Shown here: piece after piece, positions 24,382 to 33,075 of the stretch
How positions within the stretch are numbered: position 1 is the first letter of the stretch
Layout of the letters: every line of letters begins with the position of its first letter
Source: Candidatus Dojkabacteria bacterium
Lineage (GTDB): Bacteria > Patescibacteriota > Dojkabacteria > GCA-002793355
Length of the DNA stretch: 42,826 nucleotides
Direction of reading: 5' to 3'
Assembly: GCA_015489595.1 (NCBI GenBank)
Contig: WFZK01000036.1
Span: forward strand, 1-42,826
Made by a program: the position numbers and the translations under genes
Notes under the pieces: generated by a model
What the model saw: only the letters and a program-made list of their open reading frames with translations
Databases searched by the model: none
What the model was told of the DNA's origin: nothing

Positions 24382-24744
24382 TTAGAACCAGTGAATGTTG
24401 TTACTATTTTTTAGTTGATTTCTATCTATCCATTCGATTTCTAGAATTTTACCGGGCTCTCTAATGCGTGGTGTACCGGATATGATGCGGGCTTCGTAGA
24501 AGATGAATACCCAGAATTCGTCCCCGTATTGTTCCTCGGAGATTCCCGCCAATCGGAGGATTTCGATTTTGATGCCTAGCTCTTCTTCAACTTCTCGAAT
24601 AATGGACTCTCTTAAAGTCTCTCCCTCTTCTAGTTTACCTCCGGGGGGTACCCACACTCCACCTTTTTTCTCTTTATTAAGGCGGACCGCTAATATCTTT
24701 CCTTTCGAGTCTTTGATGATGGCGGAGCCTACTACCTTGTTCAT
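24382..24744 (-). CDS. Nudix hydrolase
   Basis: 120 residues, a single Nudix domain. The box GGKLEEGETLRESIIREVEE (35-54) continuing LGI fits the GX5EX7REUXEEXGU consensus exactly; VVGSAIIKDSKGKILAVRL is the first strand pair. The substrate cannot be read from sequence; members hydrolyse nucleoside diphosphates linked to another moiety. It is a stand-alone relative of the domain inserted in IleRS 1.4 kb away, but sequence similarity between the two is only at family level. TATAAT lies 9 nt before the ATG. Confidence 0.85.
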   Translation of the reverse strand: MNKVVGSAIIKDSKGKILAVRLNKEKKGGVWVPPGGKLEEGETLRESIIREVEEELGIKIEILRLAGISEEQYGDEFWVFIFYEARIISGTPRIREPGKILEIEWIDRNQLKNSNNIHWF

Positions 24745-24862
24745 GTTGAGGATATTATAGCACTTATTTTATTCGTCATATCTTGTAAAAGGAGCATCTT
24801 ATTGGCGTTTGTGGGATTTTGGGGTTGCTGTTTCTTAGAAAGGGGGCCTATCGGTAGGGACT

Positions 24863-24890
24863 AGGGGAAATTTGATCAAATTTCCCCTCA
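24863..24890. repeat. Small AT-rich hairpin, possible terminator or repeat relic
   Basis: AGGGGAAATTTG/CAAATTTCCCCT surround TGAT as a nearly perfect palindrome. It resembles the outer layout of hairpin A but lacks the ATCGA centre. It lies between the Nudix gene and the ligase gene, which are divergent. Confidence 0.45.
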
Positions 24891-24918
24891 CCGAGTGGCA
24901 ACTTAGCCTATCTAGTCA

Positions 24919-24924
24919 TATAAT
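24919..24924 (+). promoter_or_regulatory. -10 box of the ligase gene, leaderless
   Basis: TATAAT, then ATACT and the ATG at 24930. No Shine-Dalgarno sequence is possible in this spacing. Confidence 0.5.
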
Positions 24925-24929
24925 ATACT

Positions 24930-26744
24930 ATGCTCTTTTCAGAACTTGCCCAGGCTTTCGATCAGTTAGAACAGATAAGCTCCAGAATAGCCCTAAGAGA
25001 TACCCTTGCAGCTTTGTATAAAAAATTAAGCCCAAAAGAGGCTGCTATCACTTCCTATTTTATTGTAGGTAGGCTAGCTCCAAAGTTTATTAATGCAGAG
25101 TTTAATATCTCTAAAAAGACCATAGAAAAGATAATCCAGGAACTTTTCTCTATTGACCGTAGAGAGGTTAGAGAGTTGCTGCTTAAATACAACGATTACG
25201 GCGGAATCTTCGCCAATCTTTCTAAAAACACCAACAATACATCGCTTCAAATTGAAGACCTCTACGAGCGCTTATGGGATATAGCTCTTATCTCAGGAGC
25301 AGGCTCTCAGACCCAGAAGTTTGAGAAGCTTTACAGACTGTTAGCTTCTGCTTCTGCTGCAGAAGGTAAATACATAATTAGGATTATTCTAGGAAGAACT
25401 AGATTAGGTGTAAGCGAAAGAACAATAATAGAATCCTTAGCCTATACAAGAGATCCGAAAGATAAGAAAGCAATTGAGAAGTCGCTTGGATATACCAGTG
25501 ATGTGGGTTATGTGGCTTTCCTTTATGTGTCTGCAGGATTAGAGGGACTTAAGAAAGCCGTTTTTACTCCTGGGGTGCCGATTGCGCCCAAGCTAGTAGA
25601 AAGAGAAGTAAGTATAGAGAAGATCTTTAAGAGGATCCCTAATCCGTACGAGGAGCCTAAATATGATGGATTAAGGTGCCAGGCTCACATTTTTAAGGCA
25701 AACGATTCGCAGAATCTGAGTGATAGAGTTTGGGCCAAATTTGTGCAAGATCATACCTCCTCTGCAGAAGGTTCCCAGCAAGGCTTAGTGGTGAAACTTT
25801 TCTCAAGGAATCTAGAAGATATGACTGCAATGTTTCCAGAGATAAAAGAGGGGTATCTAGCAGTAGGTAAAGAGCTGTTTAAAAAATATCATGAGGCCCG
25901 AGCTTTTGTTTTTGATGGTGAGATAGTGGGTTACAACGAAAACACAGGTGAATTTTTGCCATTCCAGGAGACAATGACTCGAAAGCGTAAATACAATGTA
26001 GAAGAAGCAGCTGCCCAAACTCCTGTCAAAATTTTTACATTCGATGTATTGTTTTTTATAGATTCTCCTTTGCTTGATTTTAAGCTAGAACAAAGAAAAG
26101 AAAAGCTTTCAGAGATAAAAGGGGTTCACGAAGATATATTACCTACACCGTTGCACAAACCTAAAGACGCTAAAGAGGCGGAGAAATTGTTCTTAGAGTA
26201 CGTGTCAGAAGGACTGGAGGGAGTTATATTTAAAGATCCCCAGACTCTGTATACACCAGGGCTTAGGAATTTCGATTGGATTAAATTTAAGCGTGCTATG
26301 AAGCATGAGCTAGCAGACACCATCGATGTTGTAGTTGTAGGGTATTACTATGGTACTGGTAGACTAGCAAAACTAGGCATAGGAGCACTCTTGGGAGCAG
26401 TTTATGATAAAGAAAATGACAGATATGTGACAATCACCAAAATAGGCACAGGGATTACAGAAGATCAATGGAAGATGCTGAAAAATCTAGCTGATCAGTA
26501 CAAAATAGACCGTCAGCTGCCTAATGTAGAGATTCCAAAAGAATTAAGGCCTGATGTGTTTTTAGAACCTGGTCTGGTAATAGAGATAGAGGCAGATGAG
26601 ATTACAAAGAGTCCGGTACATACCGCAGGATACGCTTTAAGATTCCCGAGGTTTAAGAGGGTAAGAGATAAGGCTCCAACCGATTCTACCTCTTTGCAGG
26701 AGATTTTAGAGATGGTTAAAGAGAAGACTTCTGCAGGTAACTAA
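24930..26744 (+). CDS. lig: ATP-dependent DNA ligase, archaeal/LigI type
   Basis: Seals nicks in duplex DNA using ATP. 604 residues in the three-part layout of archaeal and eukaryotic replicative ligases: an N-terminal helical DNA-binding domain (1-220), the adenylation domain with active-site EPKYDGLRCQ (Lys244 forms the AMP adduct), FDGEIVGY, FTFDVLFF and EGVIFK further on, and an OB-fold domain with DVVVVGYYYGTGRLAKLG and the end motif. NAD-dependent LigA is the normal bacterial replicative ligase; whether this organism also has it cannot be seen here. TATAAT ends 5 nt before the ATG. Confidence 0.93.
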   Translation: MLFSELAQAFDQLEQISSRIALRDTLAALYKKLSPKEAAITSYFIVGRLAPKFINAEFNISKKTIEKIIQELFSIDRREVRELLLKYNDYGGIFANLSKNTNNTSLQIEDLYERLWDIALISGAGSQTQKFEKLYRLLASASAAEGKYIIRIILGRTRLGVSERTIIESLAYTRDPKDKKAIEKSLGYTSDVGYVAFLYVSAGLEGLKKAVFTPGVPIAPKLVEREVSIEKIFKRIPNPYEEPKYDGLRCQAHIFKANDSQNLSDRVWAKFVQDHTSSAEGSQQGLVVKLFSRNLEDMTAMFPEIKEGYLAVGKELFKKYHEARAFVFDGEIVGYNENTGEFLPFQETMTRKRKYNVEEAAAQTPVKIFTFDVLFFIDSPLLDFKLEQRKEKLSEIKGVHEDILPTPLHKPKDAKEAEKLFLEYVSEGLEGVIFKDPQTLYTPGLRNFDWIKFKRAMKHELADTIDVVVVGYYYGTGRLAKLGIGALLGAVYDKENDRYVTITKIGTGITEDQWKMLKNLADQYKIDRQLPNVEIPKELRPDVFLEPGLVIEIEADEITKSPVHTAGYALRFPRFKRVRDKAPTDSTSLQEILEMVKEKTSAGN

Positions 26745-26769
26745 GTGGAGTATTTATTTTGAGGGAGTC

Positions 26770-26907
26770 CTACCCTAGAATTATTAGCGTTATTCCCACT
26801 ATCCCAGTTATTACTGAAGTTATACGGAGCGTGAGCATTTGACGTTCTTTAAGAAGTACTGCAGCCAGTAGGGTGTTAAGAAGTTGCGTGCTTGAGATTA
26901 TTTTTGC
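26770..26907 (-). pseudogene. C-terminal remnant of an EamA/DMT-family transporter
   Basis: On the minus strand one frame reads 45 residues without a start codon and ends at TAG (26770-26772). It includes AKIISSTQLLNTLLAAVL, then LLKERQMLTLRI and ITGIVGITLIILG. This is the typical last two helices of an EamA-type transporter, with the LxxLLAxxLLKE motif and final hydrophobic helix. The rest of the gene is absent: upstream the frame runs straight into a lone hairpin A arm (26897-26918). The gene was probably lost by a deletion or rearrangement ending in the repeat. Confidence 0.6.
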
Positions 26908-26918
26908 CCCAGCCCCCT
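26897..26918. repeat. Lone arm of hairpin A
   Basis: ATTATTTTTGCCCCAGCCCC matches the 3' arm of hairpin A of the copy at 14873, but its partner arm is missing. It marks the break point of the transporter remnant. Confidence 0.6.
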
Positions 26919-26954
26919 TGTATCGCTTCTGTACATTTTTTGCTATACTTAGCT

Positions 26955-28466
26955 ATGCAGGATTTTTATATTCCGCGCATTGTTGAGAAGAAGCTCTTTG
27001 AGTCAATGAATTCTCCTATAGTCACCATGATTACGGGTGCTCGTCAGGTTGGTAAGAGTACTTTAATGCAGAAGCTTAAAGATTATGTTGAAGAGCGCTA
27101 CTCAATCTCAGAAACCCAAGGAGGCGTCCAGATTTTTAAAAATGTCTTCGAGTATACCTTAGATGATATCCAGCTTAGAAGTACATTGCGGAAAGATTCC
27201 AGATACTTAGAAAAAGATATCAACTTAGCCCTTGGAGAGAATCTGTACACAACATCTAAGAAGGTTTTTGTATTTATTGATGAGGTGCAAAAGTTTCCAG
27301 CCCTGCTTGATTGGATAAAACAGGTTTTTGATAAAAATGGGAAAAATGTAAAGTTTGTAATTACTGGTTCAAGCGCACTTTCTTCATCTAAGTCTATCGG
27401 TGAGACCCTGGCAGGTCGAATCGAGTATATTCATGTGTATCCGATTATTTATCCGGAGTTAACTAATAGTAGATTAGACCTGCAGCTTTTATGGTTAAAT
27501 GAGTTGCTTACTAAGCTAGGAAAATTAGAGCAAAAAGAAAGCGGAGGAGGTGAGAACGACAGTCAGAGCCCCACCGATATTATTTTAGGACAGCTAGAGG
27601 GTCAAAACGCAAGTAAGAGGTCCCTAGAGACTCTGTCACAGAATTTACAGTCTATTTTTGAAAAGGCGTACGCGCTAACTAGGGAATTTGACAGAGATTT
27701 GACGGCTCTCGTTTTAGAAAGCATGTTTTACGGAGGGTTGCCACGACTCTACAATGTAAAGATTAGCGAGAGAGTAAAGCTTTTGAGAAACTATATCTCT
27801 GTTTATTTAGAGAAAGAAATCGGTTTTATAGCTAGGAATATAGATCTAGAACTTTTTGGCTTAAGCTTGCAGTCTTTTGCTGCTCAGAACGGAGATCCTT
27901 TAAACATTAATCAAGTTTCTAAAGAGGTCGGCGTAGGTAGACCTAGCCTTTATCGATACTTAGATCTTTTAGAGAACACATTTTTGATCAAGCGACTTTA
28001 TCCTTATAAAGGGAAGGCTCAGGAGAAGGTGACCAAGAGCGTAGCGCTGTACTACCTAGATACCGGAATTTTAAATACACTGCTTTTTGTCTCGTCTATT
28101 CCTGAGATGCTTAAGCCTGAGGTTTATACCCGTAATCTTGGAAGCTTTATACTGCTTAATATCTTGGTTCAGCTAAGTTTACTTGATAATCCATTACCAG
28201 TTTACTACTGGCAAGATTATCATGAGCATAAAGTCGATTTCGTGGTAGACCTTGATGAGGTGGTGTTGGCTTTCGTTATTAGTCAATACTCTGACAAGAG
28301 AAAGCTTGAGAAGACCAAAGAGAAGTTTTCTCAGATTGCAACAAAACCAGCGATTTATGTACACCCTATTTTCGATCCTAAAAAGATAGATTTACGTTTT
28401 AGGATAGAGGAAGAGCCAGAATTTAATGCCGTATCTGTCTGGGTGCCGCTTCAACTTTTAGTTTAG
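26955..28466 (+). CDS. AAA family ATPase with DUF4143 domain (second copy)
   Basis: 503 residues from the ATG at 26955. Walker A GARQVGKS (28-35), Walker B VFVFIDEVQ (Asp109-Glu110), ITGSSALSSS as sensor region, helical/winged-helix part with VSKEVGVGRPSLYRYLDLLE, and the DUF4143 end with YYWQDYHEHKVDFVVD. It is longer than the first copy because of an acidic, low-complexity insert (about 175-225, GGGENDSQSPTD). An upstream in-frame start is rejected because it reads through the repeat relic and the promoter. TATACT (26944-26949) ends 5 nt before the ATG. RelA/SpoT follows after 4 nt, so the two genes are one operon. Confidence 0.82.
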   Translation: MQDFYIPRIVEKKLFESMNSPIVTMITGARQVGKSTLMQKLKDYVEERYSISETQGGVQIFKNVFEYTLDDIQLRSTLRKDSRYLEKDINLALGENLYTTSKKVFVFIDEVQKFPALLDWIKQVFDKNGKNVKFVITGSSALSSSKSIGETLAGRIEYIHVYPIIYPELTNSRLDLQLLWLNELLTKLGKLEQKESGGGENDSQSPTDIILGQLEGQNASKRSLETLSQNLQSIFEKAYALTREFDRDLTALVLESMFYGGLPRLYNVKISERVKLLRNYISVYLEKEIGFIARNIDLELFGLSLQSFAAQNGDPLNINQVSKEVGVGRPSLYRYLDLLENTFLIKRLYPYKGKAQEKVTKSVALYYLDTGILNTLLFVSSIPEMLKPEVYTRNLGSFILLNILVQLSLLDNPLPVYYWQDYHEHKVDFVVDLDEVVLAFVISQYSDKRKLEKTKEKFSQIATKPAIYVHPIFDPKKIDLRFRIEEEPEFNAVSVWVPLQLLV

Positions 28467-28470
28467 CGCT

Positions 28471-30081
28471 ATGTTGTTGCCAGTAAGTAGCGTAAAACAA
28501 CCGGGTCAGATATATAGACAGAGTAATTTACGAAGAATTTTTAAGGTACCTTTGGTCGTACGATGGAGTCATCTGAAGCGAATTCTACCTTCTGATGTGG
28601 ACGTGGGCGTAGTCAAAAAGGCATATGACTTTGCGAAGTTTCTGCACCGTGGTCAGAAGCGCTACTCTGGAGAAGATTTCATTCATCATCCGCTAGCAGT
28701 GGCATATTTAGTGACTAAATTAGGGCTTGATCAGAACGCTATTGTAGCGGCTCTGCTACATGATGTCTTAGAGGATAACACAGTTGGAGTAACAAAGGAT
28801 ACCCTTAAGCGTTATTTTGGGAGCACAGTAACCTTCTTAGTATGTGGATTAACAAACTTTAAAGGAATAACTGCTAGGTTTAGCGGAAATCAGGATTCCA
28901 TTCCGGATCTTCGTAAACTCCTTCTGGCATCAGCCTCTGATGTGAGGATTGTGATCTTAAGACTCGCTGATAAGGTGCATAATGCATGGACTGCATTTTC
29001 TCTTCCCGTTGAGAAGCAGATTAGATTAGCTAAAAGAGCTTTGACTATTTATGCTCCTATTGCACACTTTATAGGCCTTTCTGCGTTTAGAAGAGAGCTG
29101 GAAGAAGCTGCTTTTTATATTCTTTACCCTGAAACTTTTGATTGGCTCCAGGCGCGAATGAGTTTTGTTTACGACGTAAATCTTGACTCAGTGATTGAGG
29201 ATCTTAAAAAGACAGTTGAGGATTTGGGGGAATTTAAAATTGTGGGCAGACGTAAGTCGTTGTGGAGTACTTATCAGAAGATATTAAGATACCTTAAGGA
29301 AGAGAAGGGGGAGGAAGGGTTTCTTAATATTATGCAGAAACCGTTGAGTCAGAGGCTTTACCATTTAGATTTAAGCTTTCAGAAGATCAGAGATATTATT
29401 GGAGTGATGATACTAACCAAGACGGTTGATGAGGTCTATGCTGTTGTTAGGCGGCTAAAGGGAGCCTACGGGCATAGACCTGAATACTACGATGACTATA
29501 TTAAAAACCCTAAGCCTTCAGGTTATAGAAGTATACATATGGTTATCCCTATGCATACACGTTCAAAAGGGAGAGTACGTCAGATCGAAGTAGAGGTACA
29601 GGTTAAGACTGAACTTATGCACGAGTACAATGAATTTGGTCCAGCTTCACATTTAGCTTATAAGTGGGGTTCTTTGAGCTCGGGCATAAAAGAGGATTAT
29701 TCTTGGGTTAAAGATCTTGTGAGATGGACAAAAGATAAAAAAAGGTACAAACTTCAGATCTTTAAGGATTATGTATTTGTGCTTACTCCTGAGGGTGAAG
29801 TTGTTAAACTCCCTGCGGGAGCGTCTCCGGTGGATATGTTGTTTATGATAGATAAAACCAGTCTTTCTAAAATGCAAGGAGTTTATATCAACGGGAAAAA
29901 ACGGGAGCTTTCCGCCAAGTTAAAAACAGGTGATGTGGTTTCATTTTTACTTGACCCGTTTGGGGTTTTTATTTCGGGAGATTTGCTAAAAGCAGCTCGT
30001 TTGCCACACACTCGGGAGTATTTGAAGAGGCTTTTAGAGGTACCTATTGCTACGGGAAGGATCTCTAAGAGGGACGTCTAA
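28471..30081 (+). CDS. rsh: RelA/SpoT-type (p)ppGpp synthetase/hydrolase
   Basis: 536 residues. The HD hydrolase domain (about 45-190) keeps its metal ligands: FLHRGQKRY (His59), FIHHPLAVA, LLHDVLED (His97-Asp98, Glu101-Asp102). The synthetase domain (about 235-385) has GRRKSLWSTYQKI, IRDIIGVMIL, KPSGYRSIHM and the late VEVQVKTELMHEYNEFGPASH. A TGS domain (about 415-490, YVFVLTPEGEVVKLPAGASPVD) closes the protein. The ACT/zinc-finger end of long Rel proteins is missing, so this is a short bifunctional form. It sets (p)ppGpp levels in starvation. Translation follows the ATPase gene by 4 nt with no Shine-Dalgarno sequence. Confidence 0.9.
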   Translation: MLLPVSSVKQPGQIYRQSNLRRIFKVPLVVRWSHLKRILPSDVDVGVVKKAYDFAKFLHRGQKRYSGEDFIHHPLAVAYLVTKLGLDQNAIVAALLHDVLEDNTVGVTKDTLKRYFGSTVTFLVCGLTNFKGITARFSGNQDSIPDLRKLLLASASDVRIVILRLADKVHNAWTAFSLPVEKQIRLAKRALTIYAPIAHFIGLSAFRRELEEAAFYILYPETFDWLQARMSFVYDVNLDSVIEDLKKTVEDLGEFKIVGRRKSLWSTYQKILRYLKEEKGEEGFLNIMQKPLSQRLYHLDLSFQKIRDIIGVMILTKTVDEVYAVVRRLKGAYGHRPEYYDDYIKNPKPSGYRSIHMVIPMHTRSKGRVRQIEVEVQVKTELMHEYNEFGPASHLAYKWGSLSSGIKEDYSWVKDLVRWTKDKKRYKLQIFKDYVFVLTPEGEVVKLPAGASPVDMLFMIDKTSLSKMQGVYINGKKRELSAKLKTGDVVSFLLDPFGVFISGDLLKAARLPHTREYLKRLLEVPIATGRISKRDV

Positions 30082-30109
30082 CATTTAAGGGAAAGAGGTG
30101 CCTTACTAA

Positions 30110-30649
30110 CTAAAATTCTACCTTAACATTCTTTTGCTCTTCCTCTGTGGCCTTAAAGAACTCTGCCGGTTTAAAACCGAAGATAGAGGCAATTATATTG
30201 TTAGGGAAGACCATAAGGGCGTTGTTGTACTCTTTTACTACAGCGTTGTAGTATCTCCGCGATTTTTGGATCTCGGTTTCTAATTGTTTAAGGGTTTCTT
30301 GTAGGTGGAGAAAATTCTCGTTGGCTTTAAGTTCAGGATAGTTTTCGGCTACTGCAAATAGGGTCTTTAGCACCTGTTGAATTTGGTTTTCAGCTTCTTC
30401 TATTTCCGCGGGTGTCTTGGCCGATGCTACAGAAGCTCGAAGCTGAGTGACCTTTTCAAAAACCTCCTTCTCGTGTTTTGCATAGCCCTTTACCGTATTT
30501 ACTATGTTTGGGATCATATCGTAGCGTTGCTTAAGCAGTGTAAGCACGTCTGAGAAAGCTTCTTGCACTTCGTTGCGTTTTTTTACGAGGTTGTTGTAGA
30601 GGCCTATAATAATAAGAACGATTATGAGAAGAATACCTGCAATGATCAT
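30110..30649 (-). CDS. lemA: LemA family protein
   Basis: 179 residues. One N-terminal membrane helix (IIAGILLIIVLIIIGLY) followed by the LemA four-helix region: NNLVKKRNEVQEAFSDVLTL, KQRYDMIPNIVNTVKGYAKHE, YPELKANENFLHLQ, RRYYNAVVKEYNN, FPNNIIASIFGF. The family's function is unclear; it is common and conserved in CPR genomes. The gene converges with rsh (29 nt between stops). Confidence 0.92.
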   Translation of the reverse strand: MIIAGILLIIVLIIIGLYNNLVKKRNEVQEAFSDVLTLLKQRYDMIPNIVNTVKGYAKHEKEVFEKVTQLRASVASAKTPAEIEEAENQIQQVLKTLFAVAENYPELKANENFLHLQETLKQLETEIQKSRRYYNAVVKEYNNALMVFPNNIIASIFGFKPAEFFKATEEEQKNVKVEF

Positions 30650-30689
30650 ATGTTTTTAAATCAGCTTAGTAATATAAGATAGCATATTT

Positions 30690-30875
30690 GGGAGCTGTTG
30701 GCAAAGTAAAGGGGTAAAAATAGAAAAAGTCAATTTTTGCGTAAGCTCCCTACAGTTGCTCTTCCCCCAGCCACTTTGGATGATCCTAAGGATGGGCGAC
30801 TTCTTCCTACGAGGAAAAAAGAATCTACTTTAGGGGCGGAGTAAAGTGCACCAGTTCCGCATTTTACCTCACCCC
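30690..30875 (+). repeat. Intergenic repeat, diverged full copy
   Basis: Outer arms GGGAGCT (30690-30696) and AGCTCCC (30744-30750) enclose AAAAAT...AATTTTT, a worn hairpin A. The core holds CCACTTTGGATGATCC and TCCTACGAGGA. Hairpin B is GGGGCGGAGTAAAGTGC with CGCATTTTACCTCACCCC (30833-30875), with mismatches. It lies upstream of lemA and downstream of murB. Confidence 0.6.
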
Positions 30876-30884
30876 TCGGGAGTT

Positions 30885-31934
30885 TTAGATTACCCGTACC
30901 TCTCTTGATAGTTTTATTCCGAAGTTTTTATATACGTCTTCTTTCATTTTATTTGTAAAATTTATGACTTCTTCAGGAGTAGCACCTGGTTTTGTAACGA
31001 CGTGTTGAGCGTGGCCAAGGGTTCCTACATTGCCTCTCCATTTGTCTTTGTAGCCTAAGATATCTAACAGCTGGCCTGCGGGTAGCTTTACTTTTTTAAA
31101 TTTATGTGCAGTGTCCTCAGTGATAGCCTCAGCGTGCATCCCAGTGGGGGGATATGCTTTTAAATTGGGTATTTCTTTTCTCAGCTCTAGGAATGTGGGA
31201 GTAGGAACTATCGGATTTTTGAAATGGCTTCCGCAGGTTCCGTAATATCCACGTATTGCGTCTGTAAATTTACTCGTTCTTATTTTAGTAAGAGCGTATA
31301 CAACTTTCTCTGGCGTGAGTGGGGGCCGCGTATATTTAAAGACCTGTGGTTTGAGGGATTCTGGGATGTACAGCTGAGGCTTTAAAGATAGTTTGAGCGT
31401 AGCTTCTATTATTAATAAATCGGGTTTTTGTTGAAAAATCGAACTCCTGTAGCTAAATTTGCACGAGGCGTTGTTGATGTCATAGACCTTATAGTTTTTC
31501 AAATTTAGCACTGTCACGCCTGTGACAAATTCGCTTATTTGTCTACCATATGCTCCAGCATTTGAGACTATAGCCCCACCAAGGGATCCGTAGATCAAAG
31601 TTAAGTTCTCAAGGCCATAGTATCCGAGTTTTATGGTGTTTCTTACCAGTTTAGGGAAGTCGTAACCAGCTGGGATTTTAAGATAAGCATAAGCCTTGTC
31701 TCTTTTTATCTCTTGTATGGTGTTCCTGTCTTTGAGCTTGACAACGAGGCCGGAGACGTTGCCTCTGGGCAGGGTGTTGAAACCTTTACCCCAGAAAGTA
31801 ACTCTCTCGTAATCTTGGACAAGATCTAGAAGGTGCTCTAGATTCGAAATCTCTGTAAAATATTGGGCATTTACTCTCAGTCTGTATCCATTAAGATGAG
31901 TAAGTGGGAAATTCTTGCGGATTTGTGGTATCAT
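30885..31934 (-). CDS. murB: UDP-N-acetylenolpyruvoylglucosamine reductase
   Basis: FAD- and NADPH-dependent reduction of the MurA product to UDP-MurNAc. 349 residues, type I MurB: FAD-binding YGSLGGAIVSNAGAYGRQIS, CKFSYRSSIF (SYR motif with the catalytic-site Arg), GTCGSHFKNP (the Ser of the proton donor region), PAGQLLDILGYK, HAQHVVTKPGATPEEV. Works directly after murA, encoded 27 kb away. TATAAT ends 5 nt before the ATG, suggesting a leaderless mRNA; the upstream gene is divergent. Confidence 0.92.
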   Translation of the reverse strand: MIPQIRKNFPLTHLNGYRLRVNAQYFTEISNLEHLLDLVQDYERVTFWGKGFNTLPRGNVSGLVVKLKDRNTIQEIKRDKAYAYLKIPAGYDFPKLVRNTIKLGYYGLENLTLIYGSLGGAIVSNAGAYGRQISEFVTGVTVLNLKNYKVYDINNASCKFSYRSSIFQQKPDLLIIEATLKLSLKPQLYIPESLKPQVFKYTRPPLTPEKVVYALTKIRTSKFTDAIRGYYGTCGSHFKNPIVPTPTFLELRKEIPNLKAYPPTGMHAEAITEDTAHKFKKVKLPAGQLLDILGYKDKWRGNVGTLGHAQHVVTKPGATPEEVINFTNKMKEDVYKNFGIKLSREVRVI

Positions 31935-31939
31935 GAAAT

Positions 31940-31945
31940 ATTATA
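31940..31945 (-). promoter_or_regulatory. -10 box of murB, leaderless
   Basis: The minus strand reads TATAAT, ATTTC, ATG. It lies in a 30-nt divergent gap shared with the membrane-protein gene at 31965. Confidence 0.5.
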
Positions 31946-31964
31946 ACTTGTTATTAGTTTTAAA

Positions 31965-32834
31965 ATGTCTGAGGCTCATATTGAAGCTTCTCAAACGGTA
32001 GAGGGTTCCAAAAATTTTGCATCTCTTGAGGAGCTCCTTAAGAGGGGCTGGGAAAGGGCCAAAAGGATCTTTGTACCGTGGCTTATCTCTCTTGGCATAT
32101 CTACGATTGTTTTTGTGGCTTTATTTTTTGTGGCACTATTTTTAGTTGGTGGGGCTATTTTGGCTAAATCATGGATGTTAGCAATTATTGGAATTTTGAT
32201 CATCATAGTATTAGCTCTAATTTTGGCTGGCTTTCTTAATGCCTTGACAGTAGGGATTGTGATTCATGGTGGTCAAAAACCTTTCGAAGAGATTTTTAAG
32301 CTGGCAAAGGCTAAGACTGGAAAGTTTGTGGTTACCTCGATTATAGTTCTTTTGTTTTTTATAGGTCTTGCTGTTTTCTTTGTTATCCCTCTCTTGCCCT
32401 GGATTGTCTGGGCACTTTTCTTAAACTTTGTCATTTTTGAATACGACGTGAGTGGTTTTAAGGCGTTAGCAAAAAGTAAAGCGATCACATCAGGGAAGTT
32501 CTGGAAAGTTTTGGGTTATTTTCTACTTGTCTACATTGTCTCTCAGCTGTTTTTGGGGTTCTTCAATAAGTGGACCTTTGGAGGCTGGCACCTAAGAACG
32601 GCTACCGTAACTGAGCTAAGGAACCTTCATATTTCACCATTAGGAGGGTTGTATTGGCCACTTTCTATGCTCGTGGGGCTGTATATAAGTTCATTCTTGT
32701 ATGAGCTGTATCTTGAAGCCAAAAAGTTTGCTAAAGAGCAAGAAGAAAGGGTAGGAGCAGCGTGGCTTATACTTTCAGCGTTGGGCTGGTTACTTTTAAC
32801 GTATCTGGTTTTGCGGATTTTAAAAATTATGTGA
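31965..32834 (+). CDS. Multi-pass membrane protein of unknown function
   Basis: 289 residues. A polar N-terminus with LEELLKRGWERAKRIFVPW is followed by about six hydrophobic segments (WLISLGISTIVFVALFFVALF, LAIIGILIIIVLALILAGFL, VTSIIVLLFFIGLAVFFV, LPWIVWALFLNFVIFEY, YFLLVYIVSQLFLGFF, AWLILSALGWLLLTYLVL). The layout is like the glycerophosphodiester-phosphodiesterase membrane-domain/DUF975-type integral proteins, without catalytic residues. Function not assignable. Divergent from murB. Confidence 0.65.
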   Translation: MSEAHIEASQTVEGSKNFASLEELLKRGWERAKRIFVPWLISLGISTIVFVALFFVALFLVGGAILAKSWMLAIIGILIIIVLALILAGFLNALTVGIVIHGGQKPFEEIFKLAKAKTGKFVVTSIIVLLFFIGLAVFFVIPLLPWIVWALFLNFVIFEYDVSGFKALAKSKAITSGKFWKVLGYFLLVYIVSQLFLGFFNKWTFGGWHLRTATVTELRNLHISPLGGLYWPLSMLVGLYISSFLYELYLEAKKFAKEQEERVGAAWLILSALGWLLLTYLVLRILKIM

Positions 32835-32987
32835 AGAGCAGGAAAGAGTTGTTTATGAGGAGGTGAGTATAGGATTTGCAAGTTATAGATTGCGTTTTCG
32901 CATCTGAGCGTGGGGTAAAATTAGAGCCTGTTTTGTGTCGCAGGGAAGTGGCTTGTTGTGGCATGTTGAGGGCTGTGATGTGAGTCC

Positions 32988-33033
32988 CCGGCGTGGGGCG
33001 AAAATCGACTTTTCGATTTTCGCCCCACGCCGG
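32988..33033. repeat. Perfect 21-bp hairpin A, isolated
   Basis: CCGGCGTGGGGCGAAAATCG (from 32988) pairs with 33013-33033 around CTTT. It combines the GCGTGGGGC of hairpin B with the AAAATCGA centre of hairpin A, a hybrid arm. A worn fragment GAGCGTGGGGTAAAATTAGA lies 80 nt upstream. The -35 box of the next gene starts 5 nt after it. Confidence 0.75.
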
Positions 33034-33038
33034 TAAAC

Positions 33039-33067
33039 TTGAAAATAACCCTGTTTTTAAGTAAAAT
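33039..33067 (+). promoter_or_regulatory. Promoter of the glutamine amidotransferase gene
   Basis: TTGAAA (33039-33044), 17-nt spacer, TAAAAT (33062-33067); the ATG is 8 nt further on at 33076. Only one or two leader bases are expected. Confidence 0.55.
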
Positions 33068-33075
33068 GAAAGCTA

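Noticed and set aside
26892-26954. Upstream extension of the second ATPase
   Set aside because: It would translate the repeat relic and the TATACT promoter; the ATG at 26955 fits the family and the leaderless pattern.
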